A model generated the notes under the pieces. The model was not told the DNA's origin and searched no databases. It saw only the letters and a program-made list of their open reading frames with translations. A stretch of DNA of 64,000 bases, taken from NCBI GenBank assembly GCA_945876755.1, contig CAMCPM010000011.1, forward strand, positions 1-64,000, read 5' to 3'. Positions 42,922 through 52,044 of this stretch are shown piece after piece. Both the position numbers and the translations under genes were made by a program. The stretch's first letter is position 1. The number at the start of each line of letters is the position of its first letter. The DNA is from an uncultured Clostridia bacterium (GTDB lineage Bacteria > Bacillota > Clostridia > Oscillospirales > Ruminococcaceae).

Positions 42922-43674
42922 ATGCTGAGAGGTTATTATACCGCGGCAAACGGTATTATCAACGAGCAGAGAATACTTAACGTTATCACTAACAACATCG
43001 CAAACGCAAAGACAGCAGGCTACAAGGCGGATGAGGCTATACCCACTACCTTTGCCGAGGAGCTGCTGCTTATAAACAGCAGAAAAAGTGCGACGGGTAC
43101 TATACGCTACCGCACAATTGACTATACAAATACAAACCTTGAGCAGGGCTCTTTTGAAAACACAGGCTCGCGGCTTGACGCTGCACTGGTCGGCAACGTT
43201 TATTTCAATATCGAGGAGCGCAGGACAGGCGAGACTCTTCTCAGCAGGAACGGTCAGTTTACTATAAATGCAGAGGGCTATCTTACTCTCGGTACCACAG
43301 GATATGTTCTGGACGAAAACGGCGAGAGAATACAGCTTGGCACTGCCGATTTCCAGATGGACCGCTTCGGAAATATTACTACGGGCGACGGCAGGACCTT
43401 TGCTCTGGGGCTTAGCTATATCGCTCCCGATACCGACGTTGAAAAGGTTGATGATAACCTTATGAGACCTTATGAGGACGCTCCTATCGGAAACATTCCC
43501 GAGGGCGAATCCTATCAGGTAAAGCAGGGCTGGTTTGAGCGTTCCAACGTTGACGTTGCTGAGGAAACTATCAGGGCTATGGACGCTCAGCACGTTTTTA
43601 CGGCGTGCAGCTCGGCACTTAAAATCGCAAACAGCATAAATCAGATCGCTGCAAACGATCTGGCGAAAATATAA
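42922..43674 (+). CDS. flhO: Flagellar hook-basal body protein (FlhO/FlgF-like)
   Basis: 250 aa distal rod protein: LRGYYTAANGIINEQRILNVITNNIANAKTAGYKADEAI at the N-terminus and ERSNVDVAEETIRAMDAQHVFTACSSALKIANSINQIA at the C-terminus. Paralogue of the next gene. FlhO versus FlgF naming follows Gram-positive usage. Confidence 0.88.
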   Translation: MLRGYYTAANGIINEQRILNVITNNIANAKTAGYKADEAIPTTFAEELLLINSRKSATGTIRYRTIDYTNTNLEQGSFENTGSRLDAALVGNVYFNIEERRTGETLLSRNGQFTINAEGYLTLGTTGYVLDENGERIQLGTADFQMDRFGNITTGDGRTFALGLSYIAPDTDVEKVDDNLMRPYEDAPIGNIPEGESYQVKQGWFERSNVDVAEETIRAMDAQHVFTACSSALKIANSINQIAANDLAKI

Positions 43675-43701
43675 ATTAAACGGAAAGGAAGTTGATATTT
43701 T

Positions 43702-44433
43702 ATGGGTAAGATAGGTTATCATACTGCCGCTTCGGGCGTTATCAGCTATCAGCTTGCTATGGATATTACTGCAAACAACCTGGCAAATGTCAATACAAAC
43801 GGCTTCAAGGCTTCAAGACCTTCCTTTGCCGACCTGATATACACTGAGAGAAACAATAACAATGAGGAGACACAGTTCGGTCACGGTGTAAGAGTTCAGA
43901 AAACCGACATGATGTTCGAGCAGTCGCAGCTTCGTGAGTCCGGAAGAGAGCTTGATTTTGCGGCTCTGGATGAAGGCTTCTTTGCTGTGCTTACTCCCGA
44001 GGGAAACATAAGCTACACCAAGGACGGCGCATTTTATATGTCGCAGAATGCAGAGGGTGTTTGGGAGCTTTGCAACGAGTACGGCGCTTATGTGCTTGAT
44101 TATGACGGCAACAGGATAGAAATTCCTTTTGTTGAGGGTACAACGGATATTGATTCTGCTGCTCTTGCGGAAAAGGTAGGCGTTTACACATTTGAAAATC
44201 CATACGGACTTGACCAGATAGGTGACAACTACTTTGCCGCTACGGCTTCAAGCGGCGAGGCTGTTTCAAATCCCGAGGCTCGCAAAAAGCAGAAATGGCT
44301 GGAGGCTTCATCCACTAACATTGCAAACGAAATGTCAAAGGTTATCGAATATCAGAGAGCTTTTCAGCTTAACGTGAATATGGTCAAGACCCACGACCAG
44401 CTGGAGGATATTATAAATAATCTGAGAAACTGA
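43702..44433 (+). CDS. flhP: Flagellar hook-basal body protein (FlhP/FlgG-like)
   Basis: 243 aa distal rod protein. N-terminal YHTAASGVISYQLAMDITANNLANVNTNGFKASRPSF and C-terminal KWLEASSTNIANEMSKVIEYQRAFQLNVNMVKTHDQLEDIINNLRN flank a FlgG-type central domain (DEGFFAVLTPEGNISYTKDGAF). Confidence 0.88.
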   Translation: MGKIGYHTAASGVISYQLAMDITANNLANVNTNGFKASRPSFADLIYTERNNNNEETQFGHGVRVQKTDMMFEQSQLRESGRELDFAALDEGFFAVLTPEGNISYTKDGAFYMSQNAEGVWELCNEYGAYVLDYDGNRIEIPFVEGTTDIDSAALAEKVGVYTFENPYGLDQIGDNYFAATASSGEAVSNPEARKKQKWLEASSTNIANEMSKVIEYQRAFQLNVNMVKTHDQLEDIINNLRN

Positions 44434-44495
44434 TTTTGGATATGCTTTATACGGGTATGCAGCGCAGGATACGGAATTGATTTTGGAGGTAAATA

Positions 44496-45119
44496 ATGGC
44501 TATACAGAACGTTGAACAGCTTCAGGATATGCATCTTGACGTGCTGAAAGAAATAGGAAATATAGGGTCGGGAAATGCCGCAAGCGCCCTTTCCGAGCTT
44601 TTGCAGTGTGAAACGGATATTACCGTTCCGTCGGTAAAAATGCTTGATTTCGACGAGGCGGTGAATTTTCTCGGCGGTCCCGAAAATATTGCCATCGGTA
44701 TGCTTGTGGGAATTAAGGGCGATATTAACGGAATGATGCTTTATGTGCTTCAGCAGTCCTTTGCAAGTAAGATGACAAGTACGCTCTTCGGCAGCGAGAT
44801 CGAAGATCTTACCAACATGAACGAAATGGAAACGTCGTTTATTTCCGAGGTGGGAAATATTATGGCGGCTTCTTACATGAATGCGCTGGCTTCTTTGACG
44901 GGCATGATGATAGATATTTCAGTTCCCGTTATGACGGTGGATATGGTAGGCGCAATTTTAAGCGTGCCTGCGGTTGAATTTGCTCAGGTGGGAAACAAGG
45001 TTCTTTTTATTGACGACAGCTTTATAATCGGCAGCGGCGAAATCAAAAGCAATATGATACTCGTTCCCGAAATGCAGTCGCTTGAAACTCTTTTCACAAG
45101 ACTGGGAGTGAGTGTATAA
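44496..45119 (+). CDS. cheC: Chemotaxis phosphatase CheC
   Basis: 207 aa. Two phosphatase signatures: D-x3-E-x2-N in DVLKEIGNIGSGNAASALSE near residue 13 and S-x3-E-x2-N in SFISEVGNIMAASYMNALAS near 112, so both sites appear intact. Dephosphorylates CheY-P and binds CheD, whose start overlaps the cheC stop (TAATG). Confidence 0.94.
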   Translation: MAIQNVEQLQDMHLDVLKEIGNIGSGNAASALSELLQCETDITVPSVKMLDFDEAVNFLGGPENIAIGMLVGIKGDINGMMLYVLQQSFASKMTSTLFGSEIEDLTNMNEMETSFISEVGNIMAASYMNALASLTGMMIDISVPVMTVDMVGAILSVPAVEFAQVGNKVLFIDDSFIIGSGEIKSNMILVPEMQSLETLFTRLGVSV

Positions 45120-45598
45120 TGGCTAATGTTACGGTCGGTATTGCAGACCTCAATGTGGTAAAATCGCCTGACGCACTTATTACATATGCGCTGGGTTCAT
45201 GTGTTGGAATATGCCTTTATGACGCCGAAAAGAAAATAGCGGGAATGGCGCACATAATGCTTCCTCTCAGCAAGGAGGCGGCTCAGGGCGTTGATAACAA
45301 GCGCCGTTATGCTGATACCGGAATAATGGAGCTTATCCAGACGATGAATTTGCAGGGTGCTTCGACTTCAAGGCTGACTGCTAAAATTGCAGGCGGAGCC
45401 CAAATGTTCAGCGTTAATTCGGCGGTTTTCAACATCGGTGAGAGAAATGTTGCTGCGGTAAAAAGAATACTCGCGGCGTATAAGATAAGAATAGTTGCTG
45501 AGGAAACAGGCTCAAACTTCGGACGTACTGTATTGTTTCATGCAGATACGGGTATGATGGAGGTTCGTGCAGCAACAAAGGAAACTAAATTTGTGTAA
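45119..45598 (+). CDS. cheD: Chemoreceptor glutamine deamidase CheD
   Basis: 159 aa. Catalytic Cys in YALGSCVGICLYD near residue 28 and His in GMAHIMLPL near 45, plus NIGERNVAAVKRIL. Deamidates receptor Gln residues and is inhibited by CheC, its coupled neighbour. Last gene of the flagellar operon; cheA, cheW, cheB and cheR are not in this window. Confidence 0.95.
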   Translation: MANVTVGIADLNVVKSPDALITYALGSCVGICLYDAEKKIAGMAHIMLPLSKEAAQGVDNKRRYADTGIMELIQTMNLQGASTSRLTAKIAGGAQMFSVNSAVFNIGERNVAAVKRILAAYKIRIVAEETGSNFGRTVLFHADTGMMEVRAATKETKFV

Positions 45599-45604
45599 AA
45601 AAAG

Positions 45605-45630
45605 CGCAGGCTGTTCGAGAACAGTCTGCG
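45605..45630. terminator. Bidirectional terminator between cheD and the cyclase gene
   Basis: CGCAGGCTGTT pairs with AACAGTCTGCG (one G-T pair) around loop CGAG, with A-rich sequence before and T-rich after (TATTTTATATTTT). Serves convergent genes on both strands. Confidence 0.85.
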
Positions 45631-45646
45631 TATTTTATATTTTCTG

Positions 45647-47578
45647 TTAAATTCTCCTGCGGCAATATCCGGTATGCTTGCGGTGAACAGATTTCTGGTC
45701 ATACATACGCTCGTCTGCCGCTTTGATAAATTCGTCGATAGTCTTGCCTGTTGCCGGAACAAGTGAGTATAATCCGCAGCTTGCTTCTACAAGATATGGC
45801 TTGCCGGAGTTTTTATTATAGTTGTCAAGATATTCCTTGACGCGTGTGACAAAATTTTCGGCATAACTTTCTGAAACACATATTCCGGCAGTAATATATT
45901 CGTCGCCGCCGAAACGGGCGTTGATATCGTATTCGTTTGAAGCGGAACGCAGTGCGTCGGCTACTGTAATTATCGCATTATCGCCCTCATGATGGCCATA
46001 AGTATCATTGATACCCTTAAGGTTGTCAAGGTCGATGGAAACTATCATAAAGCCTACGCCGTCTGAAATGCACTTGTTGTATATCTGCGGTGCAAGCTGA
46101 TAGAAGCCTCGGCGGTTGTAAAGATTTGTCATCGAGTCATGGATATACATATCTTCAAGACGGCCTACTACAGCTTTCAGCTCGGATTGGATACGGGCAT
46201 TCTCCAGCACCTTGCTTACATTTGTAACAAGCGAACGCAATATGTGGTAATTCCTTTCGGAAAATGCAAATTCAAATCCTATATAGCCGATGGCTCTCTT
46301 CTGGAAATGAAGCGGCAGGAACATTATGTTATTATACTTTTTAAATATCATATCCAGCTCGGGGAGCATTTTTTCTGACTTGAACGGCGGCAGAAAATCA
46401 AATTTTTTGTCATCAATACCGTGAAGAACATATCCCATTACATCGCTGTAGCCTTCTGTGCGGTAGGAATTCTGTGATTTGAACACGTCTTCAAGGGTAT
46501 TTGCGCTTGAAATAAAGTCGTTGCAGATACAGAGCCAGCATTCCTTTGTCCATACATTTTTCAGGAAAAGCGTGATCTTATCAAGCGTTTCTTCAAAGGA
46601 ATAATTTCCCGTTGCAGCTTCAGACATTTGAATAATTGAATCTGAAAAGCCGTTCCATAATTCTACCTGACCGTACAGATCATGCTTCTGTTTGTTATCA
46701 TCTATGGAAAGCCTTACAGGCTCACAGCCGCAGGATTCACGGTATAGAATAGTGCCGTCAACGGTTTCTTTTCCTACGGGGGAAAGCTCTCCGCTGAATA
46801 TCTGTGAAAGTCTTAGGGCGGCAGTTCTGCCGGCTTCGCTCACATCCCTCATAAGAGTCGTTATTGACGGGATATGGGTATTGCCCTCGGGTATACCGTC
46901 AATTCCGGTCACGATAACGTCATCGGGAATTTTATAGCCAAGCTCGTTCAGCTTTGAGCATACTCCGACTGCCATGGAATCGTTTGCGCAGACAAACGCA
47001 TCGGGCATTGAGCCGAATTTGTCATAATGACGCTGAACCGCGTCTGCGGCGGATGACCACCAGAAATATCCGTAATCTATATTGTCCTCTCCGCATTCAA
47101 GGCCGTATTCCTTCATAACATTGCAGAAAACGGCTTCTCTTGCATCGGAAGCGTCATTGCCTTTATCTCCGCCGATAAATTTTATATTTCTTGCTCCGTG
47201 TTTTGTAATAATATGGCGGATAACCTCTTCAAGAGCCCTTTCATATCCCAGTGATATCGAATATGCAGCTTCAATATCCTCATCAATTGAAATTACGGGG
47301 ATATTTTTTTCTTTTGCCTTTTTTATAAGTGCATATGCCACGTCGTCGGCTTTAAACGTCATTGTCATTATAACAAGGGCGTCGATGAGGTCAAAATTTA
47401 TCAGGTTAAATATATTCATTTCGCCTTCATCGCGAATTTCATCATTGAATTTTCCTGACAGGGACTGAAACCACAAAACGCGAAAATCGAGTTCTTTGCA
47501 GGTATCAACAAAGCTTTGAGAAAACGGGTTATGGTATGATTCGTCGATATCGCAGGAAACGAGTGCTATCGTTTTCAT
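45647..47578 (-). CDS. Diguanylate cyclase with periplasmic-binding-protein-like sensor
   Basis: 643 aa. Residues about 1-275 form a LacI/ribose-binding-protein-like domain (ALVSCDIDESYHNPFSQSF; DAFVCANDSMAVGVCSKLNELGYKIPDDVIVTGIDG) without a DNA-binding helix-turn-helix or signal peptide. A middle GAF-like region (about 300-480) precedes a GGDEF domain (about 490-640) with active-site ARFGGDEY (Tyr in place of Phe, usually tolerated). No inhibitory RxxD is present at the usual spot (NEYD instead). Likely makes cyclic di-GMP in response to a small molecule in the cytosol. AAAGGAGGGA precedes the ATG at 47578. Confidence 0.87.
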   Translation of the reverse strand: MKTIALVSCDIDESYHNPFSQSFVDTCKELDFRVLWFQSLSGKFNDEIRDEGEMNIFNLINFDLIDALVIMTMTFKADDVAYALIKKAKEKNIPVISIDEDIEAAYSISLGYERALEEVIRHIITKHGARNIKFIGGDKGNDASDAREAVFCNVMKEYGLECGEDNIDYGYFWWSSAADAVQRHYDKFGSMPDAFVCANDSMAVGVCSKLNELGYKIPDDVIVTGIDGIPEGNTHIPSITTLMRDVSEAGRTAALRLSQIFSGELSPVGKETVDGTILYRESCGCEPVRLSIDDNKQKHDLYGQVELWNGFSDSIIQMSEAATGNYSFEETLDKITLFLKNVWTKECWLCICNDFISSANTLEDVFKSQNSYRTEGYSDVMGYVLHGIDDKKFDFLPPFKSEKMLPELDMIFKKYNNIMFLPLHFQKRAIGYIGFEFAFSERNYHILRSLVTNVSKVLENARIQSELKAVVGRLEDMYIHDSMTNLYNRRGFYQLAPQIYNKCISDGVGFMIVSIDLDNLKGINDTYGHHEGDNAIITVADALRSASNEYDINARFGGDEYITAGICVSESYAENFVTRVKEYLDNYNKNSGKPYLVEASCGLYSLVPATGKTIDEFIKAADERMYDQKSVHRKHTGYCRRRI

Positions 47579-47706
47579 AACTTGGGCAGTCCCTCCTTTT
47601 ACACGGATGATGTACAAAATAAGTATAACACATTTCCTCATTTATAATAATGTGCAAATAATTTCTAAATTAAAAACAATATTTTAATTTGCATAATTAG
47701 TGCAAC

Positions 47707-47744
47707 AAAAAGCACAGAACTAAAATAAAAGTTCTGTGCTTTTT
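47707..47744. terminator. Strong bidirectional terminator
   Basis: AAAAAGCACAGAAC pairs perfectly with GTTCTGTGCTTTTT around a 10-nt loop, with A and T runs on the two flanks. It ends the small gene at 47768 (minus strand) and separates it from the cyclase gene. Confidence 0.9.
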
Positions 47745-47767
47745 GACTAAATATTACGGACTGATAT

Positions 47768-48076
47768 TTATTTCCTTGAAAGCCATGCATAAGCGATATC
47801 AAGAGCCTCATAAAGGCTGTTCTTTTCGCTCTGCTTTACGATAGCTTCGATTGGATTAAGCTTTTCGTCTGTAGCCATTTTGTATATTTTTACCTTGCTT
47901 GCCACGTTCATATCGCCGATCTTTGTTTTTTCTGTTATCTGCATCCAGACAACGTATTTATCGGTCATGTTGCCATAATAAATTTCGTCCTTATTTCTTA
48001 CAAGAGGGTAGCCCTTATAGCGGAGAAAGCTGTTCTCCTTGTTTTCTGCACTTGCCTGTATTGTATTTTCTGCCAT
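47768..48076 (-). CDS. Small conserved-looking hypothetical protein
   Basis: 102 aa, no signal or membrane segment. FLRYKGYPLVRNKDEIYYGNMTDKYVVWMQI, then a helix-rich C-terminus ending LDIAYAWLSRK. I do not recognise a function. AAAAGGAGGA lies 7 nt upstream of the ATG, and it has its own promoter and terminator, so it is a well-supported monocistronic gene. Confidence 0.8.
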   Translation of the reverse strand: MAENTIQASAENKENSFLRYKGYPLVRNKDEIYYGNMTDKYVVWMQITEKTKIGDMNVASKVKIYKMATDEKLNPIEAIVKQSEKNSLYEALDIAYAWLSRK

Positions 48077-48190
48077 TGCATATCCTCCTTTTCAGTATTG
48101 CGTTTCCGCATTTTGCCGCATAGAATTATGTTAAATATTTTAATTGATGGCTGTTTTGAAAATACAGCACATAATAATTTTTATATACTT

Positions 48191-48219
48191 ATTATACCAT
48201 AAAATATTCATAAAATCAA
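48191..48219 (-). promoter_or_regulatory. Probable sigma-A promoter of the 102-aa gene
   Basis: On the minus strand TTGATT (48219-48214) and TATAAT (48196-48191), 17-bp spacer, about 115 nt before the start codon, leaving a rather long leader. The rest of the 246-bp gap shows no gene. Confidence 0.65.
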
Positions 48220-48322
48220 GAGAAAATGTTAAAAATGCGGAAAAATATTATAGTATGTTTTTAACAGCCTTAATATTGTACCATATCGGCGCTGAAAAGC
48301 GGGTCGAAACGTGTACCGGCAT

Positions 48323-49786
48323 TTACCAGTTAGCAACGATATCCTCGCCCTTTTCATAAAGCTCAAGGTTTTTGATAAGTCTGTCGGCATAGGCTGCTGC
48401 GCATTTATAGGTTGATTTTCCGTTAAGACGGATTATCGTCTGTCTGTTTTCAGCGGGTATAAATTCGATAAGGTCGCCGCCGCTTGCGGTTTTCACGTTA
48501 ATTGTGAGTATCGGTTCCGCAGTTGTCTCTTCAAAGTAAAGCTCACTGCTGGGCGCACGGAGAATGAACTGGTACAGGTCCTTGAACAGGTCTGTATCGG
48601 TATCGCTGCCGTTAAGCTTTACGGCAAAGTCGTCGGCGCTGCTGCCTGTTATTGTGAAGTTAAGCTCCTTGCCCTCGCAGGTGATATCAAGAGCCGTAAG
48701 ACTGTATATATAGTTGCTTGTAAACATTGTTGTTACAATTTCAAGGGGCATAACGTCAAGCCAAGGAAGGCTGCTTTCGTCAAAGATATAGATAATGCTT
48801 ATGCCGTCGGCATAAACATATCTGCCGTCCTTTTTGCCGTCCTCGTTGATAAATTCGTTGCCGATAACGAAATGCAGGGTGTCTCCGCCGTTTATCTCAG
48901 CGGTGACCTCTGCGGCAGGTTCGGTGAGACCGCAGGCTGCCATGTCGTTTTCGTTGGGGTTAACGATGGCAAGCTCTCTTGCCGAGAGTCCGAAAATGCC
49001 GTCCATGACCGTACTTGATTTTTCGGGGTTAAGGTCGCGGAAAATAGGCTCGGAAATTACATAGCTTGACGAGTTTGCAACCATAAGGCTCTCGTCATCA
49101 AGACGGACGTCGTATTCGATAACGATATCGTAATCAATATCGGGACGCTTGATAGTCATTTTGTTTATTCTGGTGTAATCGGTAGTATCGCTTTCGCTTG
49201 CCGCAGCTTTTGCAGTATATATCGTCTTGTTTACCACGTCGTACTTATCGTTGAGGAAGCAGCTTACTGCTGTATTGTAAACGGTATAAACATTGGGGTC
49301 GCCCTCAAGCATAAGGTAACGGTTTCTGCCATCGGGAGCAAGGTTGCCGATGATAAGCGTTTTAACGGTGTTGGAGCTGTCTGTAAAGGTGGCTGTGACC
49401 GTTGCAGAGGGGGCGTCAAGACCGTAAATTGAGATATCCTCGGCGTTTTCAACGACTGTCTGCTGTGCGGTAAGAGTTGAAGCGTTTTCAATAAGAGTAC
49501 CCAGAGTGGTATTGTTCATGGGAAGATTAACGATATCCATGATAGTCCAGAGAGATTTTTCGCCCTCTCCGATACGGACTATCTCATATTCCCCGTGTTC
49601 ATTTTTGATTTTAACGGAGGAAATATCGTAGGGGTCCTTATCGTAGAGGAGAGAGGTTTTTACCTCTTCCTCCGCAGTAGTTTTTTCCTCTTCTTCGGGA
49701 GCTGTAAGCTTGAGGAAGACCAGCAGTCCCGCAAGGACGGCAACCACTGCGCAAATAATGATAATAAGCTTGATATTTTTTTTCAT
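48323..49786 (-). CDS. DUF4340 domain protein of an ABC exporter-like system
   Basis: 487 aa. N-terminal transmembrane helix (KLIIIICAVVAVLAGLLVFL) and acidic segment, then repeated DUF4340-type beta-rich units (DISSVKIKNEHGEYEIVRIGEGEKSLWTI; YGLDAPSATVTATF; LIIGNLAPDGRNRYLML; CGLTEPAAEVTAEI; FVIGNEF). Exported face anchored in the membrane. Last gene of a four-gene operon with ATPase, permease and GldG-like protein. Confidence 0.85.
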   Translation of the reverse strand: MKKNIKLIIIICAVVAVLAGLLVFLKLTAPEEEEKTTAEEEVKTSLLYDKDPYDISSVKIKNEHGEYEIVRIGEGEKSLWTIMDIVNLPMNNTTLGTLIENASTLTAQQTVVENAEDISIYGLDAPSATVTATFTDSSNTVKTLIIGNLAPDGRNRYLMLEGDPNVYTVYNTAVSCFLNDKYDVVNKTIYTAKAAASESDTTDYTRINKMTIKRPDIDYDIVIEYDVRLDDESLMVANSSSYVISEPIFRDLNPEKSSTVMDGIFGLSARELAIVNPNENDMAACGLTEPAAEVTAEINGGDTLHFVIGNEFINEDGKKDGRYVYADGISIIYIFDESSLPWLDVMPLEIVTTMFTSNYIYSLTALDITCEGKELNFTITGSSADDFAVKLNGSDTDTDLFKDLYQFILRAPSSELYFEETTAEPILTINVKTASGGDLIEFIPAENRQTIIRLNGKSTYKCAAAYADRLIKNLELYEKGEDIVANW

Positions 49787-49830
49787 TGCAATTTACTCCC
49801 TACGGGAGCGCGACTCCTTTCACGGTTTAA

Positions 49831-51321
49831 TTATTTATTTCTCCTTCTGAGCCATACTGTTATACCTATTGCCGCAACGATGGCAGGGATAACAAACATG
49901 AATACAACTCTCAATGTGGAAACCTGGGCGTTGGTCGCCTGGTAGGTCGTACCGGAAAGGTCCTTGGCAACAATGTAAATGCCGTTTTCCTTGCCGGATA
50001 TCTTGTTTACGATGGACATGAAATAGTCGCCGTTGTTGAAGTAGGTCTGGCTTGTGAGTCCGGAGTTGAGCATCTCGTCTGAGCCGAACACAACGATATT
50101 TGAAAGTACCTGAACATTGTCGATAAAGGTATACTTGTTTGCAAGTGCCATTATCGTTACGGGCTGTTCCTCAAATGTTGGCGCAACGCCTGATTCGATG
50201 TATTCCTGCATCATTTCGGTAGTGATAACAACGCCTGTTTCAGATGTGTCAAGCAGAGATGTTGTATAAACATTGCCCTGAACGTCGAAAAGCCGTTCAA
50301 CGGGACGGACATTATAAGCCGCAACGGGATTTGAAAGAGTTTCCGATGGAATGCCGCCTGTATAATCGTTGCTTTTGAGGTAAGAAGCGAAGGCATATCC
50401 GCCTGAGCCGGAAAGGATATTCTGCTCGTTGTTTTCGCTTACTATGCCGTTGCCTACCTTGATGCCCCATTCGGCAAGGAATGCGTCAATGTTGGGGGTC
50501 GAATTCTGTGAAACGCCTGCAAGATATATCATGTTCTTGCCGTAGTTTCCTTCGTTCTCCATAAATGCGTAGATCTTGTCAACAAGGTCCTGTGAAAAGT
50601 CGTTCAGAGGAGCGTTGATGACCATAAGGTCGGCGTCCATGGGTATCTCTTCTGTAAGAGGGTCTACCGTAACAACGTCGAAGCCGTTGGAGTCAAGCAG
50701 GGTCTTGATGTTTGAACCGTTTGCGCTCTGTGTTAAAACGTCAAGATAAACGGCGGTCTTGGGGTTCGGGTCGGTGATATACATAAGCGCCGAGGTAAGG
50801 ACCTGCTCCGCCTTTGAAGAAACTATGCTCTGAGACATGGTGTAATAGTTTATCTCGGTGTTGAAAAGCTCGTTTACCGAAATTACCTTGATACGTTTTG
50901 TATCGGCGTTGAAAATGATTATGCTGTTTTCGGTAATGCTTCCGCTGTAATACTGCTTGTATTTTTCAACATATGTGGGGTTAACGGTCATATCTACAAA
51001 GTTAAGGGAAATTTTATCGCTGTTCTGAGTGTACTTTTTAAGTACCTCGTATGCCTGACGGAAATACTTGCTTTCGGTAGTTTGGAAAACAAGCTCGTCG
51101 ACTGTTGTGCATATCTCGACGTTTTCGGTTATGGAGGAAACATAATCCTTTGTTTCCTGACTTATCTCAAAATCTCCGCCCGGAGTAAGGTCAAAGCTCA
51201 TGTTGTATCTGTCCGCAAAGGCGGCAACGATAACGTTGAGCAGGATGACTGCGGCAATTACGGCAACGGTTATTACCGCTGCAACGGAGCCGTATTTAAG
51301 CTTCTTTTTATTTATCTTCAT
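49831..51321 (-). CDS. GldG-like ABC system auxiliary protein
   Basis: 496 aa. N- and C-terminal transmembrane helices (about 14-34 and 465-488; VVFMFVIPAIVAAIGITVWLRRR) enclose an extracytoplasmic domain with LTPGGDFEISQETKDYVSSI and a DPNPKTAVYLDVLTQSANGSNIKTLLDSNGFDV segment, matching the GldG/ABC-type uncharacterised transport family. Partner of the DUF4340 protein and permease. Confidence 0.87.
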   Translation of the reverse strand: MKINKKKLKYGSVAAVITVAVIAAVILLNVIVAAFADRYNMSFDLTPGGDFEISQETKDYVSSITENVEICTTVDELVFQTTESKYFRQAYEVLKKYTQNSDKISLNFVDMTVNPTYVEKYKQYYSGSITENSIIIFNADTKRIKVISVNELFNTEINYYTMSQSIVSSKAEQVLTSALMYITDPNPKTAVYLDVLTQSANGSNIKTLLDSNGFDVVTVDPLTEEIPMDADLMVINAPLNDFSQDLVDKIYAFMENEGNYGKNMIYLAGVSQNSTPNIDAFLAEWGIKVGNGIVSENNEQNILSGSGGYAFASYLKSNDYTGGIPSETLSNPVAAYNVRPVERLFDVQGNVYTTSLLDTSETGVVITTEMMQEYIESGVAPTFEEQPVTIMALANKYTFIDNVQVLSNIVVFGSDEMLNSGLTSQTYFNNGDYFMSIVNKISGKENGIYIVAKDLSGTTYQATNAQVSTLRVVFMFVIPAIVAAIGITVWLRRRNK

Positions 51322-51336
51322 GGCAGTTACCTCCTA

Positions 51337-52044
51337 TCAAGCCCAGCGGCGCTTTTCAAGCACACGCACGGTAAGAAAGTTGAAAATGAAAATTACGCTT
51401 GCAAAGAAGATAACGCTGGGAATATTGAAAAGTCCGGTTGAAAATTCGGAATATCTTGTATAGAAGCCCAGAGAAGCCATAATGTTTCTCAGCCAGCTTA
51501 TCTGAACGTTTCCTGCAAGCATATCTATAAGGTAGAAAGCCATATTGATGATAAAGCTGAGAATTGCGGCTACGACCTGATTTTCCGTAGTAGCGGAAAC
51601 AAAGGTACCGATGGAGATAAAGCTTGCGCCAAGAAGCAGCAGAGCAATAAGGTTTCCGATAACGGTAGCCCATGCCACCGAGCCTGCAAGCGCAACGAGG
51701 GTTATAACGTAAACAACGTAGATAGCCATTGCGCAGAGGAAAATACAGGTAGCTGAAAGAAATTTGCCCATAACGATGGAGAAAAGATTAACGGGCGCAG
51801 TCAGCAGGCACTGGTCGGTGCGGAGACGGCGTTCCTCGGTGAAAAGTCTCATGGTCAGAAGCGGCAGAAGTATCATCATGATAACGAATGCGCTTGTGAA
51901 AACATAGGACATATCGGCGGTGCCGTACAAAAGATTGTAATTTACGAAATATGTTGCCGTGTAGATATAGAATACGGCAATGAAAATGTAAGCGACAGGC
52001 GAGGTAAAATAAGCCTTCAGCTCACGTCTGAAAATTGCGCCCAT
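51337..52044 (-). CDS. ABC-2 type permease (GldF-like)
   Basis: 235 aa with six hydrophobic helices; FRRELKAYFTSPVAYIFIAVFYIYTATYFVN and LTMRLFTEERRLRTDQCLLTAPVN are typical of GldF/NosY-type permeases. Its start shares one base with the ATPase stop (TAATG), showing translational coupling. Confidence 0.9.
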   Translation of the reverse strand: MGAIFRRELKAYFTSPVAYIFIAVFYIYTATYFVNYNLLYGTADMSYVFTSAFVIMMILLPLLTMRLFTEERRLRTDQCLLTAPVNLFSIVMGKFLSATCIFLCAMAIYVVYVITLVALAGSVAWATVIGNLIALLLLGASFISIGTFVSATTENQVVAAILSFIINMAFYLIDMLAGNVQISWLRNIMASLGFYTRYSEFSTGLFNIPSVIFFASVIFIFNFLTVRVLEKRRWA

